Counted from the stretch's first letter, positions 26,761 to 35,263 are shown. The stretch is DNA of 64,000 nt from Nocardia brasiliensis ATCC 700358 (GCF_000250675.2 NC_018681.1:7068001-7132000); one strand, 5' to 3'. Numbers and translations are program-made. The notes: generated by a model from the letters alone, not told the origin.

Positions 26761-28794
26761 ATGCCAGCTCGAACCGGGACCAGAACGGCGTTCCGGCTTG
26801 CCCGAATCGCGGCTCTGGTGCTCGGCAGCCTGCTGTTTCTCTATGCGTGCGAGTACAGCAAGAGCGCGCTGCTCGCCGATCGGTGGCTCGAGGTCGCGGG
26901 CGCGGGACTGTTTCTGGCCGTCGGGATCGGGCTGGCATGGTTCGAGATCAAGGTGACGGATTTCCGCGAGTACATCGGCGACGAGGCGGACATTCCGGCT
27001 GAACCGGTCGCGGCGCGGAGCACGCATGCCTCGGTTCGCCGGGGCGCCAGCGGAATTCGCTCGGAGTATGCCGAGGACCGGGCGGAGCGAGCGGCAACTC
27101 GTATGGGGCACCGGGTAACTCGGCGCGACGATCGGGCGCCCACCGGCGAATCCGTCGCCGCCCGGATTCGCGCCGCGGGACGCAAAGCGTCCGGCCTCGG
27201 GCCCGAGAGTTGGTGGAAACCGGGCAGATCCGGTGCCGGCCGGGACGAAGCGCGGAGCGGGCGCAGCGAAACCCACGAGTTCCTGGTCGAATCCGAGGGC
27301 TGGTCGATGCGCGCCAAGCTCGGGCGTTCCGGCGATCTCCTCTTCCACGGACACGACCGTGGTGGCACCTATCCGGCGTACGAGTGGATGTGGATCTTCC
27401 ACCCCGACACCTTTCCCGCGATCCGCGACGCCCTCGGCGATCCCGAGGGGGAGATCCTCGACCTGCTCGAAGATGTTGTGCCCCAGCTGGATCGGCACGG
27501 AAGACACGATCCCGGCGCCTGGTTGCGCGCCCACGACATCCCGGCGACCTACCGAGAGAAAGGCGTCAGCGCCACCCAGGACACCAGGGAGATCCCCCTG
27601 CTCGTCCCCGGTCTCCCCCGCCTCGTCCCCGAACGGCGTCACGACCCCGCCCCGCACTGGCCGCAACGCGCCCCCGAACCACCGTCGCGCAGGTCGCGCA
27701 GTCGCGCGGACGAGGTCGAGGAACCGTACCCGCAGGAGGCCGAACCTCCTGCGCGGCGGTCACGCCGAAGCGCTGCGGCATCCGCCGCCACCCAGGCCGC
27801 ATGGACGGCGCGCGACCGCGCCGACGAACCCGCCCAGCCGACGTGGGACGCCGAGCCACGTACACCGCAGTCGCACAACCGAACCCACGACGCCATGCCG
27901 GGCCGATCTCGAGAACCCGAGGCACCGGCGCGCCAGTCACGCAATCGCGCCGAGCATTCAGCCGCAGCACCCTCGGCGTGGGGAGCCGAACCGCCGTCGT
28001 GGCCGACGCGCGACCGAGGCTACGAACCCGCGTCAGCCCAATCGGCATGGACGTCCGAGGCTTCGGCGCGCCGGGCGCACAGCCGCGCCGACGAATCGGC
28101 ATGGGAGGATTCAGCACGACGGCCACACCACCACGCTGACGAACCGGCATCGACCGAGGAGAGCGAACCGGCCGCGTGGACGGCGCGGGACGGCAGGTAC
28201 GAACCTGCGTCCGCCCAATCGGCTCGGGGGCCAGAGGCTTCGGCGCCGCGGTCGCGGGGTCGCGCGGACGAGCCTGCTTCGACGCGGTCGGTGTGGGAAG
28301 TGGAGCCGGAAAGCGTTGTGTACGAGGAGCCGCGGTGGCGGGCGCGTGGTCGGTCGCAGGCAGAGTCCGGTCCCGCTTGGGCTCGGCGGGACGAGCACGG
28401 GTATGGACAGGATGGCGGTGAATCGTACGAGGATCCGCGGGGGCACGTGCAGCCCGCCGGTGCTCGGCCTTCGTACGCGGAGCCGGACTATCAGCAGGAC
28501 GCCGCCGACCGTTACGAGGAACCGCGGCGCGCGCCCCGCCCCGAAGTTCCACGGCGTGCACCGCTTTCGGCGCGACGACCACCTCCGGGCGCGGAAGCAC
28601 TGGGTCGGGGGCCCGCGCCGGTGTGGAGCGAACGCCCCGGCAGGCAGCGCAACGAGGACTCTGAGCCGTGGCCCGAGCAGCAGGCGGAAGAATACCGGGC
28701 CCCCTCCCGTCGACGCCGCTACGTCGCGCCGCCGAATTCCACCGAAGCACCGCGCCGCACCACCTCCTACGGTGCGAGACCCCGTCAGCCCTAA
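26761..28794 (+). CDS. Two-TM membrane protein with long disordered Arg/Glu/Ala/Pro-rich tail
   Basis: A 677-residue protein of no recognised family. Two membrane helices lie at about residues 13-30 and 43-60. A folded part of about 60-270 includes ESEGWSMRAKLGRSGDLLFHGHD and EWMWIFHPDTFPAIRDALGD. From about residue 280 to the end the sequence is low-complexity, with imperfect repeats such as RYEPASAQSA followed by SRGRADEPAS. A GGAG lies 10 bases before ATG 26761. It is probably an envelope-associated protein whose cytoplasmic or periplasmic tail is disordered. Codon position bias supports this frame over two other long overlapping frames. Confidence 0.75.
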   Translation: MPARTGTRTAFRLARIAALVLGSLLFLYACEYSKSALLADRWLEVAGAGLFLAVGIGLAWFEIKVTDFREYIGDEADIPAEPVAARSTHASVRRGASGIRSEYAEDRAERAATRMGHRVTRRDDRAPTGESVAARIRAAGRKASGLGPESWWKPGRSGAGRDEARSGRSETHEFLVESEGWSMRAKLGRSGDLLFHGHDRGGTYPAYEWMWIFHPDTFPAIRDALGDPEGEILDLLEDVVPQLDRHGRHDPGAWLRAHDIPATYREKGVSATQDTREIPLLVPGLPRLVPERRHDPAPHWPQRAPEPPSRRSRSRADEVEEPYPQEAEPPARRSRRSAAASAATQAAWTARDRADEPAQPTWDAEPRTPQSHNRTHDAMPGRSREPEAPARQSRNRAEHSAAAPSAWGAEPPSWPTRDRGYEPASAQSAWTSEASARRAHSRADESAWEDSARRPHHHADEPASTEESEPAAWTARDGRYEPASAQSARGPEASAPRSRGRADEPASTRSVWEVEPESVVYEEPRWRARGRSQAESGPAWARRDEHGYGQDGGESYEDPRGHVQPAGARPSYAEPDYQQDAADRYEEPRRAPRPEVPRRAPLSARRPPPGAEALGRGPAPVWSERPGRQRNEDSEPWPEQQAEEYRAPSRRRRYVAPPNSTEAPRRTTSYGARPRQP

Positions 28795-29109
28795 GCCATT
28801 TCACCTGCACCGCACCCTGCCGAATCGCACCGGCACCCCGCCCATCGCCACGCTGCATCGCCGGACCGAACGGCTCTGGCCGACACCTTGTTGCCCTCCG
28901 CACCGTGGGCCCCGTGACAGCCCACGGAAGGACCGCCTGCTGCCCTGAACACCGCGGTACATCACGTCGGTGACCTCGCGGCGCATCATGTCGCCTTCCT
29001 CACCACTACGTCGTGGTGTGTGGGCCTTACCCCTCGCACACGCGGAACGCAGTCCGGCGCTGACCGCGCATAAAGCACGGGCAGCGCCGGGTCGGCCGAC
29101 TTTGTTCCG
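28795..29109. other. Intergenic region with hairpins
   Basis: These 315 bases lie between convergent genes and contain no gene I can support. CCGTGGGC / GCCCACGG (28903-28927, 9-base loop) is a likely terminator for the upstream gene. CACCAC / GTGGTG at 29001-29018 is a second inverted repeat of unknown meaning. Confidence 0.5.
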
Positions 29110-29529
29110 TCAGTGGGTGCGGCGGGAGTATTTTCCGGATTCGAGGCCGGTGAGCATGCGGAAGACGAGGACCGCGCCCCACGGGACGATCACCCAGATC
29201 GGCCAGGGGTAGGTGAATTCGCCGACGCTGAGCGAGATCGCGGCCCAGATGAACAGGACGAGCACGCTCACGCCGAGCCAGCTGGTGCCCTCGATCTTCT
29301 GCCAGATCGGAATGCGTGAGCCCGCTTGCCCGGCAGTCTCTTTCGTGAGCTTGGGCAGGTCCGACAGCACGAGTTGCAGGTCGTCGGTGGTGGTCGTGGC
29401 GTACACCTGGGCGGTGCGCTGGTCGTATTCGGCGAGGTCGATTCGCCCGTCTTCGAGGTGCCTGGCGAGCAGCCGGACCACCTTGTCGCGTTCGGCGTTC
29501 GAGGCGCGCGTTCCGGTCGAGATGTCCAT
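29110..29529 (-). CDS. DUF1707 (SHOCT-like) membrane protein
   Basis: A 139-residue protein. Residues 6-57 are a DUF1707 domain (RASNAERDKVVRLLARHLEDG, then IDLAEYDQRTAQVYATTTTDDL). Two membrane helices follow near the C-terminus (LGVSVLVLFIWAAISLSV and WPIWVIVPWGAVLVFRML). ATG 29529 is chosen because AAGGA lies 6 bases upstream, although the frame is open to 29712. The family is common in actinobacteria and of unknown function, often linked to envelope stress. Two copies of a palindrome lie 27-71 bases upstream. Confidence 0.88.
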   Translation of the reverse strand: MDISTGTRASNAERDKVVRLLARHLEDGRIDLAEYDQRTAQVYATTTTDDLQLVLSDLPKLTKETAGQAGSRIPIWQKIEGTSWLGVSVLVLFIWAAISLSVGEFTYPWPIWVIVPWGAVLVFRMLTGLESGKYSRRTH

Positions 29530-29555
29530 GTGAAGTCCTTGTCGGCGATTCCACC

Positions 29556-29600
29556 CTCCATAGTGGAATATGGCTAGATCATGCTCCTTCCATAGTGGAA
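29556..29600. promoter_or_regulatory. Tandem palindromes TTCCA-TAG-TGGAA
   Basis: The copy at 29588-29600 is a perfect TTCCA-TAG-TGGAA palindrome; the copy at 29556-29569 (CTCCATAGTGGAAT) differs in the first arm base. They are 32 bases apart, about three helical turns. They lie upstream of the DUF1707 gene and between it and the divergent mscR gene. They look like paired operators for an unidentified dimeric regulator. Confidence 0.6.
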
Positions 29601-29714
29601 TGTCAACCCCGCTCGGTCCGCCGCTGGTGTCCGAATCGCGGGCGCGGCAGTATGGACGAAAGGTCAGCTCGCGGCCGGACGGTCCGCGTCCACGAAAACT
29701 CCCAGGAGGCATAG

Positions 29715-30800
29715 GTGTCGGAAACCGTGCGCGGTGTCATCGCCCGTAGCAAAGGCGCGCCGGTCGAGGTCGTGGACGTGGTGATTCCGGATCCCGGACC
29801 GCACGATGTGGTCGTGCGCGTCCAGGCCTGCGGCGTCTGCCACACCGACCTGCACTACCGCGAGGGCGGCATCAACGACGAGTTCCCCTTCCTGCTCGGC
29901 CACGAGGCCGCGGGCCTCGTGGAGACGGTCGGCGACGCGGTCACCCACGTGCAGCCCGGCGACTTCGTGGTCCTCAACTGGCGTGCCGTCTGCGGCGAAT
30001 GCCGGGCCTGTCGCCGCGGCCGCCCCTGGTACTGCTTCGCCAGCAACAACGCCAGCAAGAAGATGACGCTCACCGACGGCACCGAGCTGAGCCCGGCCCT
30101 GGGCATCGGCGCCTTCGTCGACAAGACGCTCGTGCACGAAGGACAGTGCACCAAGGTCGATCCCGCCGCCGACCCGGCGGTGGCCGGACTGCTCGGCTGC
30201 GGCGTGATGGCGGGCATCGGCGCGGCGATGAACACCGGCAACGTCTCGCGCGGCGATACCGTCGCGGTGCTCGGCTGCGGCGGTGTCGGCGACGCGGCCA
30301 TCGCGGGCGCCCGGCTGGCCGGCGCGAAGACCATCATCGCGGTTGACCGCGACCCGCGAAAGCTCACCTGGGCCAAGGACTTCGGCGCCACCCACACCAT
30401 CGATGCGAGCAGCGAGGACGTGGTCGCGAAGATCCAGGAGTACACCGACGAGTTCGGTGCCGACGTCGTCATCGAGGCGGTGGGCCGGCCGGAAACCTGG
30501 AAGCAGGCGTTCTACGCGCGCGACCTGGCGGGCACCGTGGTCCTTGTCGGCGTCCCCACCCCCGATATGACCATCGAGATGCCGTTGATCGATCTGTTCT
30601 CCCGCGGCGGCGCGCTGAAATCCTCCTGGTACGGCGACTGCCTGCCCGAGCGCGACTTCCCGACCCTGATCGACCTGCACCTGCAGGGCCGGCTGCCGCT
30701 GGAACGCTTTGTCACCGAACGGATCTCCCTCGATCAGGTGGAGGAGGCGTTCACCGCGATGCACGCGGGCGACGTGCTGCGTTCGGTGGTGGTCCGGTGA
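29715..30800 (+). CDS. mscR: S-(hydroxymethyl)mycothiol dehydrogenase
   Basis: A 361-residue zinc-dependent class III-type alcohol dehydrogenase that oxidises the formaldehyde adduct of mycothiol (also reported as S-nitrosomycothiol reductase). It shows the catalytic zinc motif ACGVCHTDLHYREGG, GHEAAG, the structural-zinc cysteines in CGECRACRRGRPWYC, and the NAD-binding LGCGGVGDAAIAGA. The start is GTG 29715 after AGGAGG. It overlaps the following MBL-fold gene by four bases, the same pairing as in mycobacteria, so the two work in formaldehyde detoxification. Confidence 0.95.
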   Translation: MSETVRGVIARSKGAPVEVVDVVIPDPGPHDVVVRVQACGVCHTDLHYREGGINDEFPFLLGHEAAGLVETVGDAVTHVQPGDFVVLNWRAVCGECRACRRGRPWYCFASNNASKKMTLTDGTELSPALGIGAFVDKTLVHEGQCTKVDPAADPAVAGLLGCGVMAGIGAAMNTGNVSRGDTVAVLGCGGVGDAAIAGARLAGAKTIIAVDRDPRKLTWAKDFGATHTIDASSEDVVAKIQEYTDEFGADVVIEAVGRPETWKQAFYARDLAGTVVLVGVPTPDMTIEMPLIDLFSRGGALKSSWYGDCLPERDFPTLIDLHLQGRLPLERFVTERISLDQVEEAFTAMHAGDVLRSVVVR

Positions 30801-31414
30801 TCGAGCGCGTCGTCACCTCCGGCACCTTCTCCCTCGACGGGGGCACCTGGGACGTCGACAACAATGTCTGGCTCATCGGCGACGACCGGGACGTGCTGGT
30901 CGTCGATGCCGCGCACGACGCGGACGCGATCGCCGCGGCCGTCGGCGCACGCAACGTCGTCGCCATCCTCTGCACCCACGGGCACAACGACCACGTCACT
31001 GTCGCACCGGAATTGAGCGCCCGCCTGGACGCGCCGATCCTGTTGCATCCCGGTGACGACCCGCTGTGGCGGATGACCCACCCCGATGTCGACTACCGTT
31101 CCCTGGCCGATACCCCGCGAATCACGGTGGCCGACATCGACATCGACATCCTGCACACCCCCGGCCACTCCCCCGGCTCGGTCTCCCTGCACATTCCGGC
31201 AGCGACCGCCCTCTTCACCGGCGACACCCTCTTCTCCGGCGGCCCCGGCGCCACCGGCCGCTCCTACTCCGACTTCGACACCATCATCGATTCCATCCGC
31301 GACCGCCTACTCACCCTCCCCGAAGAAACCACCGTGCACACCGGCCACGGCGACTCCACCACCATCGGCACCGAAAAACCCGCCCTCGCCGACTGGATAG
31401 CCCGCGGCCACTGA
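30797..31414 (+). CDS. MBL-fold metallo-hydrolase, partner of mscR
   Basis: A 205-residue metallo-beta-lactamase-fold hydrolase with the metal-binding signature CTHGHNDHV and further ligands in LHTPGHSPGSVSLH, LFTGDTLFSGG and HTGHGDST. It resembles glyoxalase II-type thioesterases. Its GTG start overlaps the mscR stop (GTGA), so it is translationally coupled. It probably hydrolyses the S-formylmycothiol made by the dehydrogenase; this is inferred from the operon and from the family. Confidence 0.92.
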   Translation: MIERVVTSGTFSLDGGTWDVDNNVWLIGDDRDVLVVDAAHDADAIAAAVGARNVVAILCTHGHNDHVTVAPELSARLDAPILLHPGDDPLWRMTHPDVDYRSLADTPRITVADIDIDILHTPGHSPGSVSLHIPAATALFTGDTLFSGGPGATGRSYSDFDTIIDSIRDRLLTLPEETTVHTGHGDSTTIGTEKPALADWIARGH

Positions 31415-31417
31415 CCC

Positions 31418-31738
31418 TCAACCCACCCGCAGTTGCTCGTCGCCGAAATCGGCGACGAGCTTCAGCACGCCGCCCAACGCGGATACGTAGCGGTCCAACA
31501 CCTCCCGCGTGGCGACCTCACCCTTTTCGATCTGCGAGACGCGCGCCACGGACACACCCATCTGCTCCGCCACTTGTTTTTGGCTGAGTCCTCGGTGCTT
31601 GCGCAGTTCGGCCAGTCGCCAGCCGCGCGCCCGGTCCTGCAACTGCTCGACACCCGCCTCGAATTCCTCGGGCCCGCCGGCCGTCTCGACCGCACGGTCG
31701 AGGTGGCCGGTGTCGCGCCAACGTCGATGAGTGGTCAT
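31418..31738 (-). CDS. XRE-family antitoxin (HigA-like)
   Basis: A 106-residue protein with a helix-turn-helix in the second half: LAELRKHRGLSQKQVAEQMGVSVARVSQIEKGEV. This is the HigA/XRE antitoxin type, which binds its toxin and represses the shared promoter. ATG 31738 overlaps the stop of the upstream truncated toxin gene by four bases (ATGA), the toxin-first order of higBA-type modules. Since the toxin lacks its N-terminal half, this antitoxin is probably an orphan. Confidence 0.88.
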   Translation of the reverse strand: MTTHRRWRDTGHLDRAVETAGGPEEFEAGVEQLQDRARGWRLAELRKHRGLSQKQVAEQMGVSVARVSQIEKGEVATREVLDRYVSALGGVLKLVADFGDEQLRVG

Positions 31739-31947
31739 CGGTGCAACTCCTCGCGTCGCTCGATCAAGTAAGCGTCGTAAAGCTTTTCGGCGCGCAGTAT
31801 CGCGTCCCGATACCACCGCTGCCATGCTCCCGCCTTGTCTCCGGCGACCAGCAGGATGGCCGACCGCCACGGATCGAAGACGAACAGTATTCGGATCTCG
31901 ACGCGCTTGAAGATTAGGCCACGGGTCCGACAACCAACCGGCGGCAC
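31735..31947 (-). pseudogene. Truncated RelE/HigB-type toxin
   Basis: Seventy codons carry only the C-terminal half of a phage-derived Gp49-like HigB toxin, seen as VEIRILFVFDPWRSAILLVAG, DKAGAWQRWYRDAI and LYDAYLIERREE. The first 16 residues (PPVGCRTRGLIFKR) do not fit the family, and about 55-60 N-terminal residues are missing. The homology stops about 40 bases before the divergent gene at 31961, so a deletion at this point is likely. The product is expected to be inactive. Confidence 0.75.
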
Positions 31948-31960
31948 TTATGGTGGAACC

Positions 31961-32287
31961 ATGGCCACCCCCGCCCTCCACGGGTCCTCCGCGCCGGCTG
32001 CGGAACCGAAGGCGCTGCGGGCCGCCCTCACCCCCGACCTACGGGCCGAGTTCGATCGCGAATGGGATCTGGTCCTCGAGCAGGCCAAGAAGTCGCACAC
32101 GCTCGAAGAGATTCATGCGCTGCTCAACAAATGGCAGCACACAGTCGTCATGGAGAAGCGTGATCCCGGCTCCTACCAGCGAATGGTGGAGAAGGCAGCA
32201 CGCATCGAAGCCGGCGGCGGTCGAACCACGGGGGTATCGATAGAGGCTGTCCGGTCCCTGATCACCCGCCGATTGCAGGCTGGCTGA
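31961..32287 (+). CDS. DUF6247-like small protein, possible antitoxin
   Basis: A 108-residue, helix-rich soluble protein: LRAALTPDLRAEFDREWDLVL and LEEIHALLNKWQHTVVMEKRDPG are typical of the DUF6247 group of actinobacteria. Members are often encoded just before a RelE-like toxin, so an antitoxin role is plausible but unproven. No toxin gene follows here; the next 249 bases are non-coding. ATG 31961 is used because it begins the conserved part. It is divergent from the truncated toxin. Confidence 0.78.
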   Translation: MATPALHGSSAPAAEPKALRAALTPDLRAEFDREWDLVLEQAKKSHTLEEIHALLNKWQHTVVMEKRDPGSYQRMVEKAARIEAGGGRTTGVSIEAVRSLITRRLQAG

Positions 32288-32536
32288 GCCGATCTGACCC
32301 CGCAATAGTCCGCAGGTACAAAACCGTTGGCGGGCGCGGTGGGGCCATTGTTAGGGTGCGCGTGTGACTTCTCCGGAGGCGTCCAGACGTTAGCCACCTG
32401 TCGTGTGATCGGGTGGCGTTGATCGGGACCTGGTTGTGCGGCGTTGAGTGCTGCCCGTTTATGGGTGAGATCTGCTCTGCCGCCTGAACTTTCAGTGGTG
32501 GGCGGCTCGGTGTCGGACGAGTCCTGGAGTTTTGTA
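32288..32536. other. Non-coding gap upstream of the efflux gene, possible decayed element
   Basis: These 249 bases contain no supportable gene. The composition is less GC-rich and lacks the codon rhythm of the flanks. The stretch follows two toxin-antitoxin remnants, so it may be left over from a mobile element; no inverted repeats or transposase motif could be identified. Confidence 0.3.
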
Positions 32537-33745
32537 GTGCCAATTCTAGTGTGGGTTATGGGTGTCGCCGTGTTCGCGCAGGGGACATCGGAGTTCATGT
32601 TGTCGGGCTTGCTGGAGCCCATATCGCGGGATGTCGGGGTATCGCTCGGTGCGGCGGGCGCGCTGACGTCGCTGTTCGCGGTCGGGATGATCGTGGGGGC
32701 ACCGCTGATGGCGATGACGGCGGGACGGTGGCCGGTGCGCTCCGCACTGACCGGGTTTCTGGCGTTGTTCATCGGTGCGCATGCGGTCGGCGCGCTGACC
32801 GCGAATTTCGTTGTGCTGCTTGCTACTCGACTGGTAGCGGCGGTGGCTTACGCGGGGTTTCTGTCCGTGGCGCTGGCGTCGTTGCCCGCCCTGGTCGGCG
32901 CGGCCCGGGTCGGCCGGGCGACGGCGATCATCCTGTCCGGTGTGACGCTGGCGTGCATCGTCGGCGTCCCGGCGGGTGCGCTCCTCGGCCAGACGTGGGG
33001 CTGGCGGTCAGCGTTCTGGGCCGTCGTGGCGGCCAGTGTTCCTGCGCTGGTGGCGCTTTGGGGGCTCGTTCGCGTGCGGATCGAGCCGGCCACGACCGCC
33101 GAAGGCGGGGTGATCCGGCGGGAATGGCGAGCGATCACCGAACGGCCGGTACGGATGGTGCTGGTCGCGGGGGCTCTGGTCAACGCCGCGACGTTCGCCT
33201 CGTTCACCTACCTCGCCGTGCTGACCACGGAGGTCGGCGGTGCCGGAAAAGGGTGGGTACCGGTGATTTTGGCTCTGTTCGGCCTCGGCTCCTTCCTCGG
33301 CGTCAGCCTCGGCGGACACTACGCCGATCGCTACGCCACTCCCCTCGTCACGATCGGCTCGGGGGCGCTGATATTCGCTTGGTCCACAACCGCTTTGACG
33401 GCGAAGTACCTGCCCGTCCTGCTGATCATGACCACTGTCTGTGGCGCGGCATCCTTCGCGGTCGGCTCCACCCTGATCGGCCGCATCGTCAGTGCCGCGA
33501 CGCCGACGGCTCCCCGGCTGAGCGGCGCTTTCGCCACCGCCACCCTCAACATCGGTGCGGCTACCGGCCCCGCGGTCGCGGGCATCGCGATCACCTGGGC
33601 CGGCACACCGAGCGCCGCGGTCTGGACCAGCGCGGTGATCTGTTGCGCCGCAACGGCTGTCGCACTGATCGGCACCCGCCCGCAGCGCGGGATCAGCGAA
33701 CCGCTTTCCGCCACACCGCCGCAGTCGCACCGGCCAAGGCGGTGA
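32537..33745 (+). CDS. MFS drug efflux transporter, Cmx/CmrA chloramphenicol-exporter type
   Basis: A 402-residue, 12-helix major facilitator antiporter. GTG 32537 has GGAG 7 bases upstream and gives VPILVWVMGVAVFAQGTSEF, which aligns with the start of the actinobacterial chloramphenicol exporter Cmx as I remember it. Internal motifs LASLPALVGAARVGRATAI and GVPAGALLGQTWGWRSAFW also match that group. It probably exports a chloramphenicol-like or other lipophilic drug; resistance is not proven by sequence. Its last 53 bases overlap the 3' end of the convergent membrane protein gene. Confidence 0.88.
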   Translation: MPILVWVMGVAVFAQGTSEFMLSGLLEPISRDVGVSLGAAGALTSLFAVGMIVGAPLMAMTAGRWPVRSALTGFLALFIGAHAVGALTANFVVLLATRLVAAVAYAGFLSVALASLPALVGAARVGRATAIILSGVTLACIVGVPAGALLGQTWGWRSAFWAVVAASVPALVALWGLVRVRIEPATTAEGGVIRREWRAITERPVRMVLVAGALVNAATFASFTYLAVLTTEVGGAGKGWVPVILALFGLGSFLGVSLGGHYADRYATPLVTIGSGALIFAWSTTALTAKYLPVLLIMTTVCGAASFAVGSTLIGRIVSAATPTAPRLSGAFATATLNIGAATGPAVAGIAITWAGTPSAAVWTSAVICCAATAVALIGTRPQRGISEPLSATPPQSHRPRR

Positions 33746-34124
33746 GCAGGATCAGCGCCAGGAAAATCTGCCCGTGCATACCGAGCACGAAAACCGTTCG
33801 CCCGGCGAACTCGGGATCATAGGTAGCGGTACCGGGAAACAGCAGCGCCCCGGCCATCCCGAGCCACGGGATGGCCACAACCGCTGCGGCACACAGTGTC
33901 CCGCGTCGCGCATCGCGACCCGGTGGCAGGGCGAGTGCCAACCCGACGAGGCCGAGCAGCACCGTCATCACCATGTATTGAGCGTCGTGGAACTTCGCGT
34001 GCGGCGGCCAGTTCGGGTTGAACGCGTGCTGCGCGGACAAGTCCGGTATGACCAGATCGGCGAGTACGGCACTGAGCATCGTGATCACCGCTACGCCGGC
34101 AATGACGATTCGAGGAAGGGGCAT
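33693..34124 (-). CDS. Four-TM membrane protein, DUF6640-like
   Basis: A 143-residue membrane protein with about four helices. The first loop contains FNPNWPPHAKFHDAQYMVMTVLL, a pattern I associate with the DUF6640 group. No function is known. ATG 34124 has GAAAGG 8 bases upstream. Its 3' end overlaps the efflux gene by 53 bases on the opposite strand. It is close to the monooxygenase gene at 34160 on the same strand and may belong to the TetR-controlled transcript. Confidence 0.8.
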   Translation of the reverse strand: MPLPRIVIAGVAVITMLSAVLADLVIPDLSAQHAFNPNWPPHAKFHDAQYMVMTVLLGLVGLALALPPGRDARRGTLCAAAVVAIPWLGMAGALLFPGTATYDPEFAGRTVFVLGMHGQIFLALILLTALAGATAAVWRKAVR

Positions 34125-34159
34125 CGCGCCAGCCTTTCGAGTGAAACTGTTCCAGCGGA

Positions 34160-35263
34160 TCAGGGCGTCCAGGAATAGGTGGGCGTGATCGATCGGCCCA
34201 GCAGCGAGCTGGGCAGGAGGGGAAGCGCGGTGTCCCGCAACGCGGTCGCCAGCGAAGAGTTCCAGTGCGCGGGCGCCCCGACCCGGCGCGAGAGCTGAGC
34301 GATCATCTGGGTACGGGGCCTGCGGCGGCGGTCGTATTCCGCCAGCCCCGCCTCGACCCCGTGGGCGTCCACCGCCGCCGCGAGGGTGACAGCGTCCTCC
34401 AGCGCCTGACAGGCACCCTGCCCGAGGTTGGGCGCCATGGCGTGCGCGGCGTCCCCGAGCACCGCGACTTTCCCGCTGACGTAGCTGCGCAGCTTCGGCA
34501 GCTCATAGGTGTCGTGTTGCAGGACGGCGTCCGGGTGTGCCGCCGCGAGCAGGCCCGGGACCGGGTCCGGCCAGTCCGCGAACCGCGCACGCAGTTCATC
34601 GAGCCCCGCGCGGGAGCCGGCGGGGGCATTTCCCATCAGATAGCAGTAGACCCGGCCGTCGGGCATCGGCAGGTAACCGAATCGCTCACCCTTGCCCCAT
34701 ATTTCGACGCTGCCCTCGACGGAACCTCCTGCCGTGAGCAGCCGCCAGGTGGTGTAGCCGACGTAGCGCGGTCCCGCGGCACGCGGCCAGACCGATCTTC
34801 GGGTCACGCTGTGCACGCCATCGCCGCCGATCACGAGATCAGCGGTGGTGGTGCCTCCGTCGTAATGGACTGTGCCGTCGGGGATCACTTGCCGCGCGGT
34901 GCTGCCGGGGCGCAGCGCCGCCGCGGGGACGGCCGCACGCAGGATGTCCACCAGCGCGGCGCGGTGCACGATCGCCCACGCTCCGAAGCGTCGTTCGAGT
35001 TCTTCGATGTCATTGCGAATCAGCCAGTCGCCATGGATGTTTCGAATACCCCGCGGCGGGCCGGCCGGACCGCCGGTACGCAACAGATCCCCGAGGCCGA
35101 GCGCGTCCAGGGCGCGCAACCCGTTCGGCTGAATCGACAGTCCCGCACCGATTTCGGTGATCTGCGGTGCACGTTCGAGCACCTCCACCTGCCAGCCGCG
35201 TCGATGGAACGCCACCGCGGCCGCCAGCCCGCCGATCCCGCCACCCACGATGAGGGCCTTCAT
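34160..35263 (-). CDS. FAD-dependent monooxygenase
   Basis: A 367-residue class A flavoprotein monooxygenase. It begins MKALIVGGGIGGLAAAVAFH with the FAD-binding GxGxxG and has the DG motif VIGGDGVHSVTRR and the GD motif VAVLGDAAHAMAPNLGQGAC. The enzyme should hydroxylate an aromatic compound with NAD(P)H and oxygen; relatives include 3-hydroxybenzoate 6-hydroxylase-like enzymes and drug-modifying monooxygenases. Its ATG overlaps the stop of a 39-aa membrane peptide gene (ATGA). A TetR gene and a perfect palindrome lie upstream, so it is probably drug- or substrate-induced. Confidence 0.93.
   Translation of the reverse strand: MKALIVGGGIGGLAAAVAFHRRGWQVEVLERAPQITEIGAGLSIQPNGLRALDALGLGDLLRTGGPAGPPRGIRNIHGDWLIRNDIEELERRFGAWAIVHRAALVDILRAAVPAAALRPGSTARQVIPDGTVHYDGGTTTADLVIGGDGVHSVTRRSVWPRAAGPRYVGYTTWRLLTAGGSVEGSVEIWGKGERFGYLPMPDGRVYCYLMGNAPAGSRAGLDELRARFADWPDPVPGLLAAAHPDAVLQHDTYELPKLRSYVSGKVAVLGDAAHAMAPNLGQGACQALEDAVTLAAAVDAHGVEAGLAEYDRRRRPRTQMIAQLSRRVGAPAHWNSSLATALRDTALPLLPSSLLGRSITPTYSWTP

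Noticed and set aside
27566..28903. A 445-codon open frame antisense to the disordered-tail gene, and a 571-codon frame on the same strand.
   Set aside because: Both are Pro/Arg-rich low-complexity translations of the repeats; only the 26761 frame has membrane helices, a folded part and a ribosome binding site.
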